From Paragordius varius (taxonomy: Eukaryota > Nematomorpha), in the NCBI GenBank assembly GCA_964247055.1, contig OZ176054.1:3906001-3970000 (forward strand): a stretch of 64,000 nt of DNA, read 5' to 3'. Both the position numbers and the translations under genes were made by a program. The notes below the pieces were generated by a model. That model did no database searches. It saw nothing but the letters and a program-made list of their open reading frames with translations, and had not been told where the DNA came from. This document shows, one piece after another, positions 12,901 to 25,229 of this stretch. The number at the start of each line of letters is the position of its first letter. Within the stretch, counting starts at the first letter, position 1.

Positions 12901-15900
12901 TAAAATTACCAGTGGAATGATTATAAATGTTATCATTATTATTTATATTAGCAAAATTATCTATAGTGCAAGATTGTGCCATTTTTGTATCTACATCTTC
13001 CTTTTTATTGCTACTTAAGTGAGTTGGAAAATAATTAGGGTCCAAATCAGGCGAAATATTCTGAAAAATAAATAAATAAATTAATTATAAAAACCGTTTT
13101 TTAGTTGAATTCACAGGTTAAACCAAAAAAAAGATTAAAAATTTACATTATAATCACTCAATTTATCTCTCATTTCTCGGTTATTAGCAGTTTTATTATT
13201 AAACTTTTCTAAACAGGCAACAGTATGGGATTGTTTTATGTTCCCAATCTTTTTGGACTGTTTTCCGAATTTTGTGCCCGATGGATTTACATTCTGCGTT
13301 GATGACGGTATAGTATCACGTATGACATAAGCGAAATCTCTAAAATATCATATGACATTCTTATGGGGGCAAATTAAATGCCTTTTTTATGTAACTCAAA
13401 AGGAAAAACTATAATTTGCGGATTGATCTAAAACAGAGAATTGGTTTGGATAATTTAAGAAGTATTTTAAATCATTTTTGTAAAAAATAATTTTTATCAT
13501 GTAATTATCTAAAACATTGATTGGGTAGATAATATGGCGATCTTATTGATGGTAAAAGCCATAGTGGCGCTTTGTAAACACTATCAAGCTTATTAATTAA
13601 ACACAAAACCAGGCATAAACATGGATTTCTTAAAAGTAGATTATATGATATATAAAATGTTTCATTTGCGTTTACATCGTTAAAGATCTTTAAAATTTAA
13701 ATAATTAAATACATGAAGCTCTAATCTACAATAAAAAGAGTAAATGGTATCCAAAATAACTTTTGATAAAATGTATGTAAAAAAATCCTAACAGAAACTG
13801 AAAACTAAAATTTTTTAACAGATCTAAAAAGAGTAATAAATCACGCATTTTTAATATATGGTTAAAAAAATGGTAAAAAGGGTATAAATGATATTTAAAA
13901 AATAGATATTTAATTTATTTAATAAATATCAAATTTTTGTTTATATTGGTGTATCAAGATTAAGAAAAAAATTAAAAAATACAAATTAGTGAAAATGATG
14001 TATTAAAGGTATTAATAACTAAAACCAGTAACATTACTGAAAAAAACTAGTAGTAATTACCTAACTTGATGGGGATTATACAATTGTTTTATTGTAATTG
14101 AAATAAATAAAATAAATTGTTTCATATCAAAATTATATAATACAAAAATCATTTTATTATCAAATTTATGTTTATGTTTTCAAACAAAAAATTAATTAAA
14201 TATTTTCAGTTGTAATCGGTTGATTTTAATTACAAAATAAATTTATTTTTGTTATCTATTAAACCGAGAAATAAAAAAATATGCTATGAATTATAGAACC
14301 AGTTAAATGAACGGACAAAACCTTTTTAATCAAAAAATTAAAATTTTTTTAAATATTTTTCATAAACTAATTCCAAAATGGATCTCTTTCAAGCCCCAAC
14401 AACAAAATACTTTTATCTTAAAATATTCTTAATGACCATTAAAAAAACAATTATAATCTTTTTTTATATATTTTTTTAAAAAAATAGAATAAAGAATATA
14501 TAAACTTTACTTCTCTCTGAAACGGCAGCATAAATAAATAAATATATATATAAATCTATAATATATTAAGAATCAATGAGCCAATTTGATAAAACCGGTA
14601 AGTAATTTAGGATAATCTTTTACAGCCTATTTAACGACTAATATGAGGATCAAACAAATAAAATTAAAATAATTTTTTTAATTTTTACTTTCCATTTTCT
14701 TTTCCGACACCCCAAACCTTTATGGCATGAATAGGTTGAGTAGTTATAACGGTCCCATAACTGTTTCTAAAACATAAGCAGTGTCCATCAATTTCCAGGG
14801 TTAAAATTTGGCCCTAACAAATATGCAAAAATAACATAGAAAATGAAATTACACAGGGGTAAATTTGATTAATAAAGAGAAAAATATAGGAAATAATTTG
14901 GAAAATTAACATTAACAATTTTATATTTAATGTTTGACTTGAATTGAATTAGTTTACAAATGTCTACATTATTTTATAACAATTCGCTTTATACAGTATA
15001 AAGTCCCTTATTTCCGTTTTTATTAAAGGGTAAGGACATAAATTGATCAGGACTTGTGAAGGTATACACATAAATCCGCCCCATGATTGTCATAAATTTT
15101 TTCATATCGTTAACAACAATCATTTATTTCCGTAAATTTAATGAAAATTAATCTCTATTTTCACATTATATTGTTAAATAAATTTATATAATATCTGCAT
15201 TTATACCTTTAAAAACGGCTCAAAATCAGAAATAAAATTATCAAACGCATTAACATAATACCTCTCCCCAAGCTCCTAGTGCACATTCATGTTGACCGCT
15301 TCGCCCAAAGTGTGATAAATCCAGGATACATTTATTAATGGCTTTACTTGAGCGTTCAGGGGTTAAATCATGCTCCGCTATTTGTGTCCAACCCAGCGAC
15401 CGCACATAAAACGTTATAACGGTTGTATTAACTAGGTTACTATTATTTCTCTTGCTGTTTTCCGTAGTCAATGCAGAGGCGATATTATTTGTGGCAGGGA
15501 ATGGTGGTATAGAGTCAAAAATCTAGAAAAATAGGTTGTCAAGGATTAAGGGTTTGTTAAAAAAAGACAAGTAAGTTTCCAAAATTAGCACATTATATTG
15601 GGAATACATATAAATCGATTTACAACGTTAATTATTATTTTTATCGCTTAAACTGTAAAAACTGTTATATAATTTGCAAAACGCATTTCACATCAGGTCA
15701 TAAAAAATAGGAGCCAAAAAATATAATATATTAAGATGTAACTAAGTTTTTAATAGTTGCATTAATAAAAATATACCCCATTATAAGGATTAATAACTTC
15801 TTTCTTAATATTCCCAAATGCATCATTAATGCTATTACGGTTTTTATTGGGTGGAATGATCTTTGAAGAAAAAGGATTCTTTCTAGTTTGGTCAATATGA

Positions 15901-17640
15901 TTGCTAAAACATAAAATATTTTAAATAACATATATTTTAAACATGTTCCCCCCAATAAAACATAAACCTTAACCACATTATAATAATTATAAAAAAATAG
16001 GGGAGAACAAACTTCCTCCTTACACTTTGAGAAAAAATGTAAATTTTCCAAACTTACATCGATTAACAGTAAGCTTATGAATATTCAAGGAATTATAACA
16101 AAAATAGCTAAAATATTTCTGCCAAACAAATATTTAACCCGTAAAATAATTTAATTTTTTATATATAACATAAAAAATTTTATATTCTAGGTTGTAACAA
16201 TAGGAAAAAAGACTGCTATATTAATTCTATAAGATTTTTCCTTTCTCTCACATAATATATAAGCATAATTCCACATATTATGCCTATAAAATGACACGAT
16301 TCTCTGGTCAGGAAATTAAAAATCGATATAAAATCTCCGTCCACCAATTATTAAAGAATGCGAAATATTTATAAAACACGTATAAGAGATAGATGAGTCA
16401 TATATCATACTTACCAGTTATAGAGATTTCGATGTGAGATTAAAAAATGTGTATTATCCAATTATACACATAGAAACAGAATACTAATTTTGGGGAAAAT
16501 ATAGATACACAAGTTAAAAATGACAACATTTTAATTTATTTTTAGCTAGAACATAAAATTGGTTTAAATAATGCTGTTACATATTTTCAAATAGAGGTCT
16601 CTGGTTACTTTAACAAAACATAATGCAAAATTAAACAATGTGTCATTAGTCGTATTATTCAAATTTTTTACAAAGCATTCAGAGAACTTAAATAAATATA
16701 ACATTTGTTTCAAAATTAAATTTTTAAATTTAAAAGTTAAGCAGAACTCATCACTTAAAAAGTAATAATTCTTTTTTAATTTAATGTTATAATTTCATGT
16801 TTTTTTTATTACAGGTTACATATATCAGTTCCACGAAAAACATATTGAATTTCACACAATATGGTATAATACAATCAAAAAATCTTTATTAACGTAAAAT
16901 AACAGTAAATAATTATTTAACAAACCTAAAAGACCGGGAATATTTGAGTCGACAACCAGACTGTGGTTTAGGCGCTGTTTTAGGCATTTCGTTTTTATCA
17001 TCAGACATCGAGTTGGGCTCATTCTGATAATATAGTTATATTATTCAAATTAAAAATTAGGATGGCACAAATGCATAGTATTTTATTATTAAATTATATT
17101 TTACTAAATTTTAACAAAATTAAAACAACAGCAGTAATAACTAAATCAAAAGCATTGAAATATGATTTAAAAGTTAAATAAATAAAAATTTTAGTTTTAA
17201 TTATTTTTAAATATCTGAAATTTATATTACTTTTTCTAGACTTAAATCTACGCAAAGGTCCGATATGGCATCTATATTTACTGATGACACTCCTCCTTTG
17301 CTAAAACATTTTGATTTCGGAATTTCCCTTTGTACTGTGCCACTGCTTAAATGCCAATAATATGGAAGATTATTATCATCTAAATTAAGAAAATAGTTTA
17401 CCGTAATGTATCTCCCACCCACATGGCAAACTTGATTTGTCTAAAGTTAAAATGAATGCATTTTTAAAAATATTAATTAGTGTTAAAATTCGAAACTTAC
17501 CAGCATCATTCCTAAGATTAATAGCTGATGAATTTAATATACAATCTGAAACTATTCCACTGTCGGTGCTTGCAGGCGACTCAAATGCATAAAAATTACT
17601 GCAATAAATTAAATAAAAACTTTAATATCGGATTTTCCAT
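8568..17640 (-). CDS. APBB: Fe65-like adaptor (APBB family), WW-PTB-PTB
   Basis: Cytoplasmic adaptor whose second PTB domain binds the tails of APP-family membrane proteins. Exons (minus): 17640-17621, 17598-17501, 17440-17402, 17379-17231, 17023-16926, 15903-15777, 15522-15262, 14813-14689, 13339-13147, 13060-12567, 12494-12373, 12078-11992, 11795-11683, 10292-10193, 9716-9396, 9052-8941, 8847-8568; 2739 nt, 912 aa (human APBB1 about 710). WW, residues about 41-70: 'LPCGWEIHYDDNNLPYYWHL'. PTB1: 'VRSLGWTQIAEHDLTPERSS', 'PIHAIKVWGVGKENG', 'KDFAYVIRD', 'YICYVFRCEV'. PTB2: 'MLRALYLGEIKVSKPSGM', 'FRVRYLSFLGVWAHDIR', 'VCQVLFCEPSAALL', 'LRYQKCLD'. All exon phases agree. Asn-rich insertions sit in PTB loops, and the second WW tryptophan is an arginine. 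The 20-nt first exon, exon 14 (10292) and the last stop are the least certain parts. Confidence 0.9.
9919..9946. repeat. (TA)n microsatellite
   Basis: About 14 perfect TA units in an Fe65 intron. Confidence 0.9.
13148..14688. other. Fe65 intron 8 and exon 9 stretch
   Basis: The intron between exons at 14813-14689 and 13339-13147 is about 1.35 kb of simple AT-rich DNA. I saw no element or frame in it. Confidence 0.6.
15018..15070 (-). repeat. SINE tail fragment
   Basis: The words 'GGGTAAGGACATAAATTGAT' and 'CAGGACTTGTGAAG' match the 3' part of the tRNA-derived SINE at 42590-42775 in the same orientation. Only the tail is present. It lies in an Fe65 intron. Confidence 0.6.
15904..16925. other. 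Fe65 intron 5
   Basis: About 1 kb of AT-rich DNA between exons 17023-16926 and 15903-15777. A stretch near 15970-16050 is open on the minus strand but has no family resemblance and is not needed to keep the phase. Confidence 0.5.
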
Positions 17641-18233
17641 AGAAATTTAAATTTTCAGACAATAAGATCATATGTATATATGTTATGAAAAAAATAATAT
17701 GATCATTTAATATTTCAACCCGAATTGGGGGTACATGATATCACAAAATATATCTAAGTTGATATTATTTACTTAAGAAAGAAACAATCCCAATTTAAAT
17801 TAAGCTACTATCATTTCGATTCAAATTAGGATATCTAAATACTCAGAACATATTTAATTTGATATTTTTATAGAACTACTGAATACGCAATCAAAATATC
17901 TGCTTCTATCCCAATAAAAATCATATAAATAGGCCAAAATATTTAAAAATAATTTGGTTTTAAATAGTTTCTCCTACTTTGAAACCATTTTAACAAAATT
18001 TTTGCAAATTATCCTGTTTCTTTAATTTTACACTAAAATTAAGATTAATTTTTTATTAAATCATATCTAATCTTAGAAACTGAAAATCTTATGCACACAT
18101 GTCATGTTGACTAAAATCTTTGGGGTTTACCATAAAATAAGTATTAAAGTATTGTTGAATCATTTTGTGGTATTTTCAATTTATTACATATTTTTTGAAA
18201 TATTTACTTATATACTTAGATACAACTTATTCA
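17641..18233. other. AT-rich spacer upstream of Fe65
   Basis: Likely contains the Fe65 promoter because the first coding exon begins at 17640. I can identify no motif with confidence. No frame of interest. Confidence 0.4.
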
Positions 18234-18745
18234 TTTCACTCTTTTCAAATTGGGGTCGTTGCATACCCCGGGCTTGTTTAAAATTATATTTCTCAAAAAT
18301 GGAAAAGAAAACCATGGCAATGGTTTGCACTTTTAATAAAATGGAATCGAAATATATAAAAATTATCCAAAAATAATAAAAAATATTTATTCAGAGAAAA
18401 ATTCAAAGGTTAAAATTTAACCATGATTTATGTGTATTTTTAAATATAAAACTAATGCAAAATATACCACTTTATGTTTCCATCAATATAAAATGCGATT
18501 TTAACAAAAAAAACTTAATTTCAGCTTTAGAATCAAATAAACACGATATTTTGCAAATATATTGTAAAATAAATGGCGTCAAAGTAGTCGATACGGAACA
18601 TCTTTTTCAAAACTAGATTTTATTTGGGTATTTGGGCTTATTTTTATAATTTTTATAATAGAAGCATAAATTTATATTGAAATCGTTTTTTTCAGGAGTT
18701 TTCAAAAATGTTGACTCAAATATTGTCTGGGGTATTTAGCTATCC
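18234..18745 (+). repeat. Dispersed ~510-bp repeat, copy B
   Basis: Same-orientation match to 3405-3925, with the shared blocks 'ACCATGGCAATGGTTTGCAC', 'ACACGATATTTTGCAAA' and 'GGGGTATTTAGCTATCCCAA'. The two copies differ by many substitutions and small indels, so they are old. Confidence 0.7.
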
Positions 18746-18859
18746 CAATTTGATTAGAAGGACTGAAATAAACGTGTGTATCCAGTGTTAATATATGTTG
18801 GCTTTGGGGATATCTGCCGCAGAGATATTTTTAATGTTTGTGCTAATTGCGTATCGAAA

Positions 18860-19465
18860 AATCGCAAAATTTGCGCACTAGGCTAAATAATATTTTTTTG
18901 GTAAAAGTAGCTTCATTCCCATAAATATGATGAAAATACTAAAAATCTATATTTTAAGCATAATTATTTTTGTTAATTTCAATTTTCGGATATGGGCCCT
19001 GAAAATTTTAAATTATTGACCTTATCTAAAATGCTTCTCTTAAAATAAACACATAAAATACCGCAATTTTGTGATAATTTTTGATATTTGCTAGATTAAT
19101 GATTTTCAAAAAAGGGGCAAAGCTAAAAAGGGCGTGGAAAAATCTAAGGGGGGCGAAAAATTTGGAAAACTTAATTTTAAAAAAACTAGAAATTTGAGGG
19201 AAAGTGCAAAAAAAACGCAGATATAAGGATCTCATTGATAGGGTATATTATTATAATATACTTTAAATTTTAACCTTGCGTTTTTTTGAGAGGGCGGCAT
19301 AAGAATTTTTATTTCAATATGGTTGAGCGGAAAAAAACAGTTCAAGAACCACTGTTATAAATTGACGCCCAAAATTTTTTTTAAAGATCTATACATTTGA
19401 AAAAATTTAGTTTTATTAATATTTTATTGAAGCGTACTTAAGGCATATTGGAAACGGTATAAAAA
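18860..19465. repeat. Partial copy of the palindromic repeat family
   Basis: The segment near 19425-19460 carries the family block 'GGCATATTGGAAACGGTAT' also found near 6680. The segment near 18895-18940 resembles the block at 4965-5000. A hAT-like right terminus interrupts it near 19354. Confidence 0.45.
19285..19354. mobile_element. Isolated hAT-like terminus
   Basis: Read on the minus strand it begins CAGTGGTTCTTGAACTG, followed by a T-run and CCGC, the usual form of a hAT terminal inverted repeat. A possible opposite-facing end, CAGTGATTAAACTCTAGCCC, starts at 19476. Neither end could be paired with a partner or a target duplication. Confidence 0.45.
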
Positions 19466-19476
19466 TGCGTTAGAAC

Positions 19477-20267
19477 AGTGATTAAACTCTAGCCCAGGTG
19501 GTTTTTATGGCCCATATGTATAATATTTTGACGTATTTATTTCGAATATAAATATCTAAAAATGTGTCTAATAACTTATTTTTTAGGTTATATATGATAG
19601 AACGCTCTGGAGACAAGATTTGCGTTTTGTAATTTTTTTTGAGTACCAGTGCTTTAAAATATTGTAAAAATACCTTTTTAATATATTACGATGATGCTGA
19701 ATATTTTTATTATAGTATAAATTTTTAAAAATGGGTAAAAAACGATTAATATTTAGATGAACACTAATTTATGATACATAATATTCCGCGAATAGAATGC
19801 GAATAATTGAATATATTTCGATATAATATATCATATTCATAGCAAACAAAGGTTTCACACTGATCGAATCCATTCAATTTTGTAACACTTGCTATAAACA
19901 ACTTCTATTAAAACTAATATAAAAAGCTTACAGAACGACCATAAAAAATTACTCCATCATTCTTGAAACATTAACCTTAAAAAAGTTGCATAAATTTATA
20001 GGCTTACATGTAGATTGTCTCTAAGTCCTCAAACATTTTATAAATTCATATATATTTCATACAAAAGAAATCAGGATTTAATACTAAACAAGTTTATGTA
20101 GTTTGATGATGATAGTGACGCTATTTTGAACACATTTCTGTATACAAGTTAGAATTGTTTCAAAGCATTTATCCCCACCACATATAACTCACATATTACA
20201 AAGCTATTCACGCATATATGCGACTGTTACTCAATACCTGGTTAGCTTTGACTGACCATGGTTCGTA
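19477..20267. other. AT-rich spacer upstream of PTBP
   Basis: Probably includes the PTBP promoter and 5' leader. I see no gene and no clear element apart from the possible hAT end at its left edge. Confidence 0.4.
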
Positions 20268-23200
20268 ATGACAAAACGCGAAAACGAAGACATTTTTATA
20301 TATCACAACAAGGTTTGCTTACAATTATATGAAGCTTCAATGTCTTGATAATTTTAACGAATATAAAGTTATTCACTTACGAAATATCTGCCCTGATATA
20401 TCGGATAAAGAATTAGTGCAACTTGCTTTACCATTTGGTAAAGTCAAACGAATTATAAATCTTAAGGCTAAAAATCAAGTATATTTTCAAAAATACCAGG
20501 CTTTTATTGAGTTTTTAGATCATGGCCCAGTGTTATCTATGCAAAACTTTTTTAAACACCCATGTCCACAAAAAGCCTTACGAAACTACCAAATTATTGC
20601 TCAAATATCAAATCATAAAATACTTGACACAACCCATGTTTCCACTACAACTGTATAATATATTCTATAATTTTAGCAATCATCCTCAGAAAGTATAATT
20701 CATACATTGAATTCCCTATACGATGCAAATTCTACCCAGGAACATCCCTCGTGTATTCTGAGGGTTGTCTTTAGTGGAAATGTAGAATTATTAAATTTGT
20801 CAATTATTCATCAAGTTTTATAATCGACTAATGTTTCAGATTTTTACTAAGTTTGGGAAGGTTTTAAAACTTATACTATTCAATAAAACAAGTTGCATTA
20901 TATTTCTAATTTAAGATTCATTTCAAAGTTTTGTTCAGTATGAACATTCAGGTATGGCTCAAATAGCGCGATTGGTTATCATTTGTATTTATTTATAGAA
21001 TTTAACTGGAGCTGCCTTATCGGGATGTGTAATTAGCAAAATTGATTTTTCTCGTTTACAAGATCTCGAAATTAAGTATAACAATAACAAAATGCATGAT
21101 TATACGAAAGATACCCAAATTGATGATAATATATCTCCCGTTTTTATACCGTTAACAAGTACATTATTTATACCTCAAATTCCACCCTTGAACATTTCAA
21201 ATTTACCCTAAAATAATTATTTTTTCCTGAGGAATTCATGATTTATAGATTATGCAAAACAAATATTTTATAACAATTATGGTTTTTTTAGCTCAGTAGG
21301 TTATACATGAGGTGAATTTGAATTGTTTAAAAGTGAATTCGTGAATAAATTGTATATATTAATTTAATGTTTTATATAAAAAAGATACGATGCAACAAAC
21401 ACAATCCCAACAACCATCCTATTTTATTCTGAATGTGCCATCAAACATTTTAAAAGCTCCCCATATAAGTTAATCTCTTTACAAAATGTATTTTTTAGTT
21501 GTGCAGAATGACATGTTACTCAAAACTATTGATAATGTTACGATTAATAATATGAATGGCGGTGAAAAAAGTTGTGTGATTTTGGTCAATAATTTAAATC
21601 AAAAGGTAAAATATTTTTGGGGTAAACTCTATAAATTAAAGCAACGTTGAAAAATATGGGTGTGGGGCCTAAAATTTTCTGTTATTATAGATTAAATTTT
21701 CCTTATCTAGATGGAAACAATGCTGGAATTTATCTTATATAATGAAAAGTTTTATTTTTTAATATCCAACAAACTGTTCAAACCTTTTCTAAATAGCATT
21801 AATAATTTTATATTGCCATCTAAAATTAAATGCGTTTCCGTAATGGGCTTAATTTTAAAATAATCTATGATAATAGATGAACTTCCTTCCTGCAAATGAT
21901 TTTATACAAACAATTTAGCATAATATAATATACCTGATAGGGTAAAAAATTACTTTAAAGTTTTTTTGATTCCATGATTTAATACGAATATAAAAAATGT
22001 GGTTATTCAAATTAAATATTGTTTAAATGACACTAGGTGTCTACAAATTAATACCTTTGAATGAATTTTTTTTATAAGATTCATTCAAGATTAAATTGAG
22101 TTGACCCGTTATTTAATATATTCATGACCATGACTGTGATCAGTTTCACATGTATTTTTATAAATATATAGATTAGTAACATTTTTATAAATGTAATTTA
22201 ATTGATTGATTTTGGTTTTATTTACTTACAACATGTATTATCAATTCTACTCTTAATTTGGTTTTAATTATGAATTACTGTATTCATTATCAGTCACCCT
22301 TTTTATTATTTTTATCGTCCAAAACCTAACCATAGTTTATATTAGATACACCATATTGGTCTTTAAAATAAACATTATTTTGAAACTTTATACAGTCTTT
22401 GTTGAACCTAATTAGTGGTGATTAGGATATCACTATTTCCTACGTATTCTATAGTATCGTTATTTTTCTTTTATTTTACGATTTGGTGCAAAATGTTCTT
22501 TTTTGTTTTAAAATATATTCACATGTTTATTATCTTATCACGCGTTTTTAATTCGTCTCATATCCGATCCTCATATTTAAATAAATCCTAATATCACAAC
22601 TTTTAAATGGGTGATTAGTTAACGATTTGCGAAATGAAGCACCCTGTTCCTAGACTGTCTATTTGTCTTTAATTAAATTTAGCGAGACTTGGTTAAGATC
22701 GCGATTTAAATGTATAAATTTACAGTCATGCATTTTAACTACCATACTTTTGAGTAATTTTTTTGTACCTATCCAAAAATTCAGATGTCATTTTAATATA
22801 TAATTATATTTAGAGTTAATATATTTTTCTGATTATCATTAAAACACACAGATAGTTATAGCTGTGGTATGGATTTTATCAACTAAAATATTCTAGGTTT
22901 TTTTACTGTTTATTTGAAAATAACAGTTACCCGAACAGATGTTTTTGGTTAATGGGCGCAACCTCTTTAAATTCATTTGGTTGGTTTATATGCTTTCTTA
23001 TCAATATTCAAAAATTATTTACGTTAATATATTCCTTGCCATGAATCCATTTTGTTGATATTATGTTGTTATGGATCATTTCCTAATTTACTTTTATATT
23101 TTATTTTTTTATATTTTTTTAGAGAATAACAGCCGATGCCCTCTTCCTTTTGTTTGGTATGTGTCTTAACTTTTATAAAAAAACAATAATCATTATTATT

Positions 23201-24362
23201 TTAGGAGTATATGGAGATGTACTTAAAGTCAAGATTATGTATAATAAACGTGACTCTGCCCTTGTCCAAATGAGTAATCCAACCCAAGCTAATTTAGGTA
23301 TAGACAATTTATATATTCCATTTTCAATGTAGCCATTATGCATTTGGATAATGCCAAAATTTATGGACAAAATATTCACTGCGCGTTCTCCAAGCACACA
23401 ACCATTTTGATGCCTAAAACTGAACAAAACGTAATGTACATTACTTATTTTGAACAAATATTTTTAATATTTTTTGATTTTAAAAAGGCTCTATAAAGAG
23501 TATTTCCTTTATTAACTTGCATTAGCTGCTTTTATTTAAAGGAGGTTATAGACGTGTTTAATACTAGTTTGCATTAAAACGTCACACAAATTTGGTATTT
23601 TTTATTGAGTTTATTTAAACCAATAATTTATGTATTTAATATTAAAGGATATTAAATTTTAGGATCTGACGAAAGATTATACTTTGTCCCCTTTACACCG
23701 GTTTAAAAAACCTGGATCTAAAAATTATCAAAATATATTTCCACCATCTCCTGTGTTACATTTATCAAATATTCCCGTCGATTTGGAAGACACATATTTA
23801 CCACAATTATTCATTAAAGCGGGTTTCGATGTCAAAGGATTCAAATTTTTTATGTATGTTTTTTATTATATTTTAATCTAACTCATTATTTTAAAGATAT
23901 AAGACTTTGCGTAGAATTGCTTGTACCAAATTATATAAATGGTATAACTTGAAAATCATTTTTGTTATTCCCTATTTACATAATTTGATTGGATACATTC
24001 CCACTACTTACATATTCCTAATGATTTGTGTAATTTTAATACCATAAATATGTGTGTTATTATGGCTTTACAAAAAATTATAACATTTATTTACATTAGC
24101 AATTACATTGAAGAAAAACGAATCTTATAATAATATACCTGTATATTTATTGGAGATATTAAGGACTGGATTTCCCATTTTTTTAATTTATTTTTTTCGT
24201 TTAGTAATGAAAAACGGATGGCTTTGATCGAATTGAAGGAAACAGAACAAGCGATAGCCGCTCTTATAGTAACAAATTTTATTTAATGTTTAGGAATTAC
24301 ATAATCACCCTTTAAACAATACTCATAACTTACGAATATCATTTTCAAAATCGCAACTTTAA
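20268..24362 (+). CDS. PTBP: Polypyrimidine tract-binding protein (PTBP), four RRMs
   Basis: Nuclear RNA-binding splicing regulator that binds pyrimidine-rich tracts. Exons: 20268-20312, 20335-20478, 20500-20652, 20677-20814, 20840-20891, 20916-20974, 20999-21158, 21385-21468, 21499-21605, 23123-23156, 23205-23297, 23333-23430, 23663-23853, 24205-24268, 24294-24362; 1491 nt, 496 aa (human 531-557). RRM1: '[14 protein letters not shown]', '[19 protein letters not shown]', 'QISNHK'. RRM2: '[10 protein letters not shown]', '[12 protein letters not shown]'. RRM3: '[19 protein letters not shown]', '[20 protein letters not shown]'. RRM3-4 linker: '[20 protein letters not shown]'. RRM4: '[20 protein letters not shown]', 'VKGFKFF', end '[10 protein letters not shown]'. 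The chosen start uses a 22-nt intron (20313-20334); the next ATG at 20329 would also give a complete RRM1. Eight of 14 introns are 21-30 nt. All phases agree. Confidence 0.94.
21606..23122. other. PTBP intron 8 (1.5 kb)
   Basis: The only long intron of PTBP, between the two halves of RRM3 strand 1/helix 1. It is AT-rich with no recognisable gene or element. It contrasts with the 21-30 nt introns on either side. Confidence 0.7.
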
Positions 24363-25229
24363 TATTTGGATTATTTCATATACTTTTAAATACTCAGGAA
24401 TATTTTTTTTTGAAACATCTCAGGAAAATACACTACATTTAATGCATTGTTTTTAGCGTATTTTTATTGTATTATGTATATATATATACGCAATTAAAAT
24501 ATTAAAATTTAAATTTTCACAAATATTATCATCGATTGATTAGATGTATAATGAATTTTATTGTAAATATATAGATACATAATGTGTATAATCGAAAATG
24601 CAACTACTATTATGCAATATAAAGATTTTAAAATCGAATGTATTAATATAAAATAAATTTGTATTATTGTTTACATGTATATTTAACCATTTGTTATTAT
24701 TAATTTTCATAATGATATAGGATATTTAGAATGGAATTAAAAACATTTTAATATTTTATATTGTATAAATATATAATTTAGAATAAATATTAAAATATAT
24801 GAGGCAAATGAGATACCTTATTAAAGCAATGAAATAATTTCACACTTGAGAAATCGATTACTGGGTGAATTTAAATTAAAATTGGATATTCAAGCAACTC
24901 CCAATGGTTTAATTAGTCTAAAGATATTTTGTAATTAAATAAATTTTCGGATTAGATTATATAAACTATTGTAAAATTCTTATGAAAATTTAAATGAATG
25001 AATTGAAATATAAAGATATGTTAAACCATTCTTCGATTTACGAACATTTCATTTTATTTGTTTCTCTTATACGGAATTCGACTCCTTAGTTGACCATTTA
25101 CAATTCAAATTCACCCTCAAATAAATTATATGTTTTTTAAGATTAAAATTTACCTATATTTTTATATGTTTTGAAAATAAAATTAGGTTTTTGATTAAAA
25201 TAATATTGAAAAAATAATAAATTATGCCA
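24363..25229. other. AT-rich spacer between PTBP and LINE
   Basis: Likely 3' flank of PTBP. Simple AT-rich sequence with several TATATA runs; no frame or element seen. Confidence 0.5.

Noticed and set aside
15731-16051. Long hydrophobic minus-strand frame
   Set aside because: It is a frame-shifted shadow of Fe65 exon 6 plus intron; the true frame of that exon fits both neighbours.
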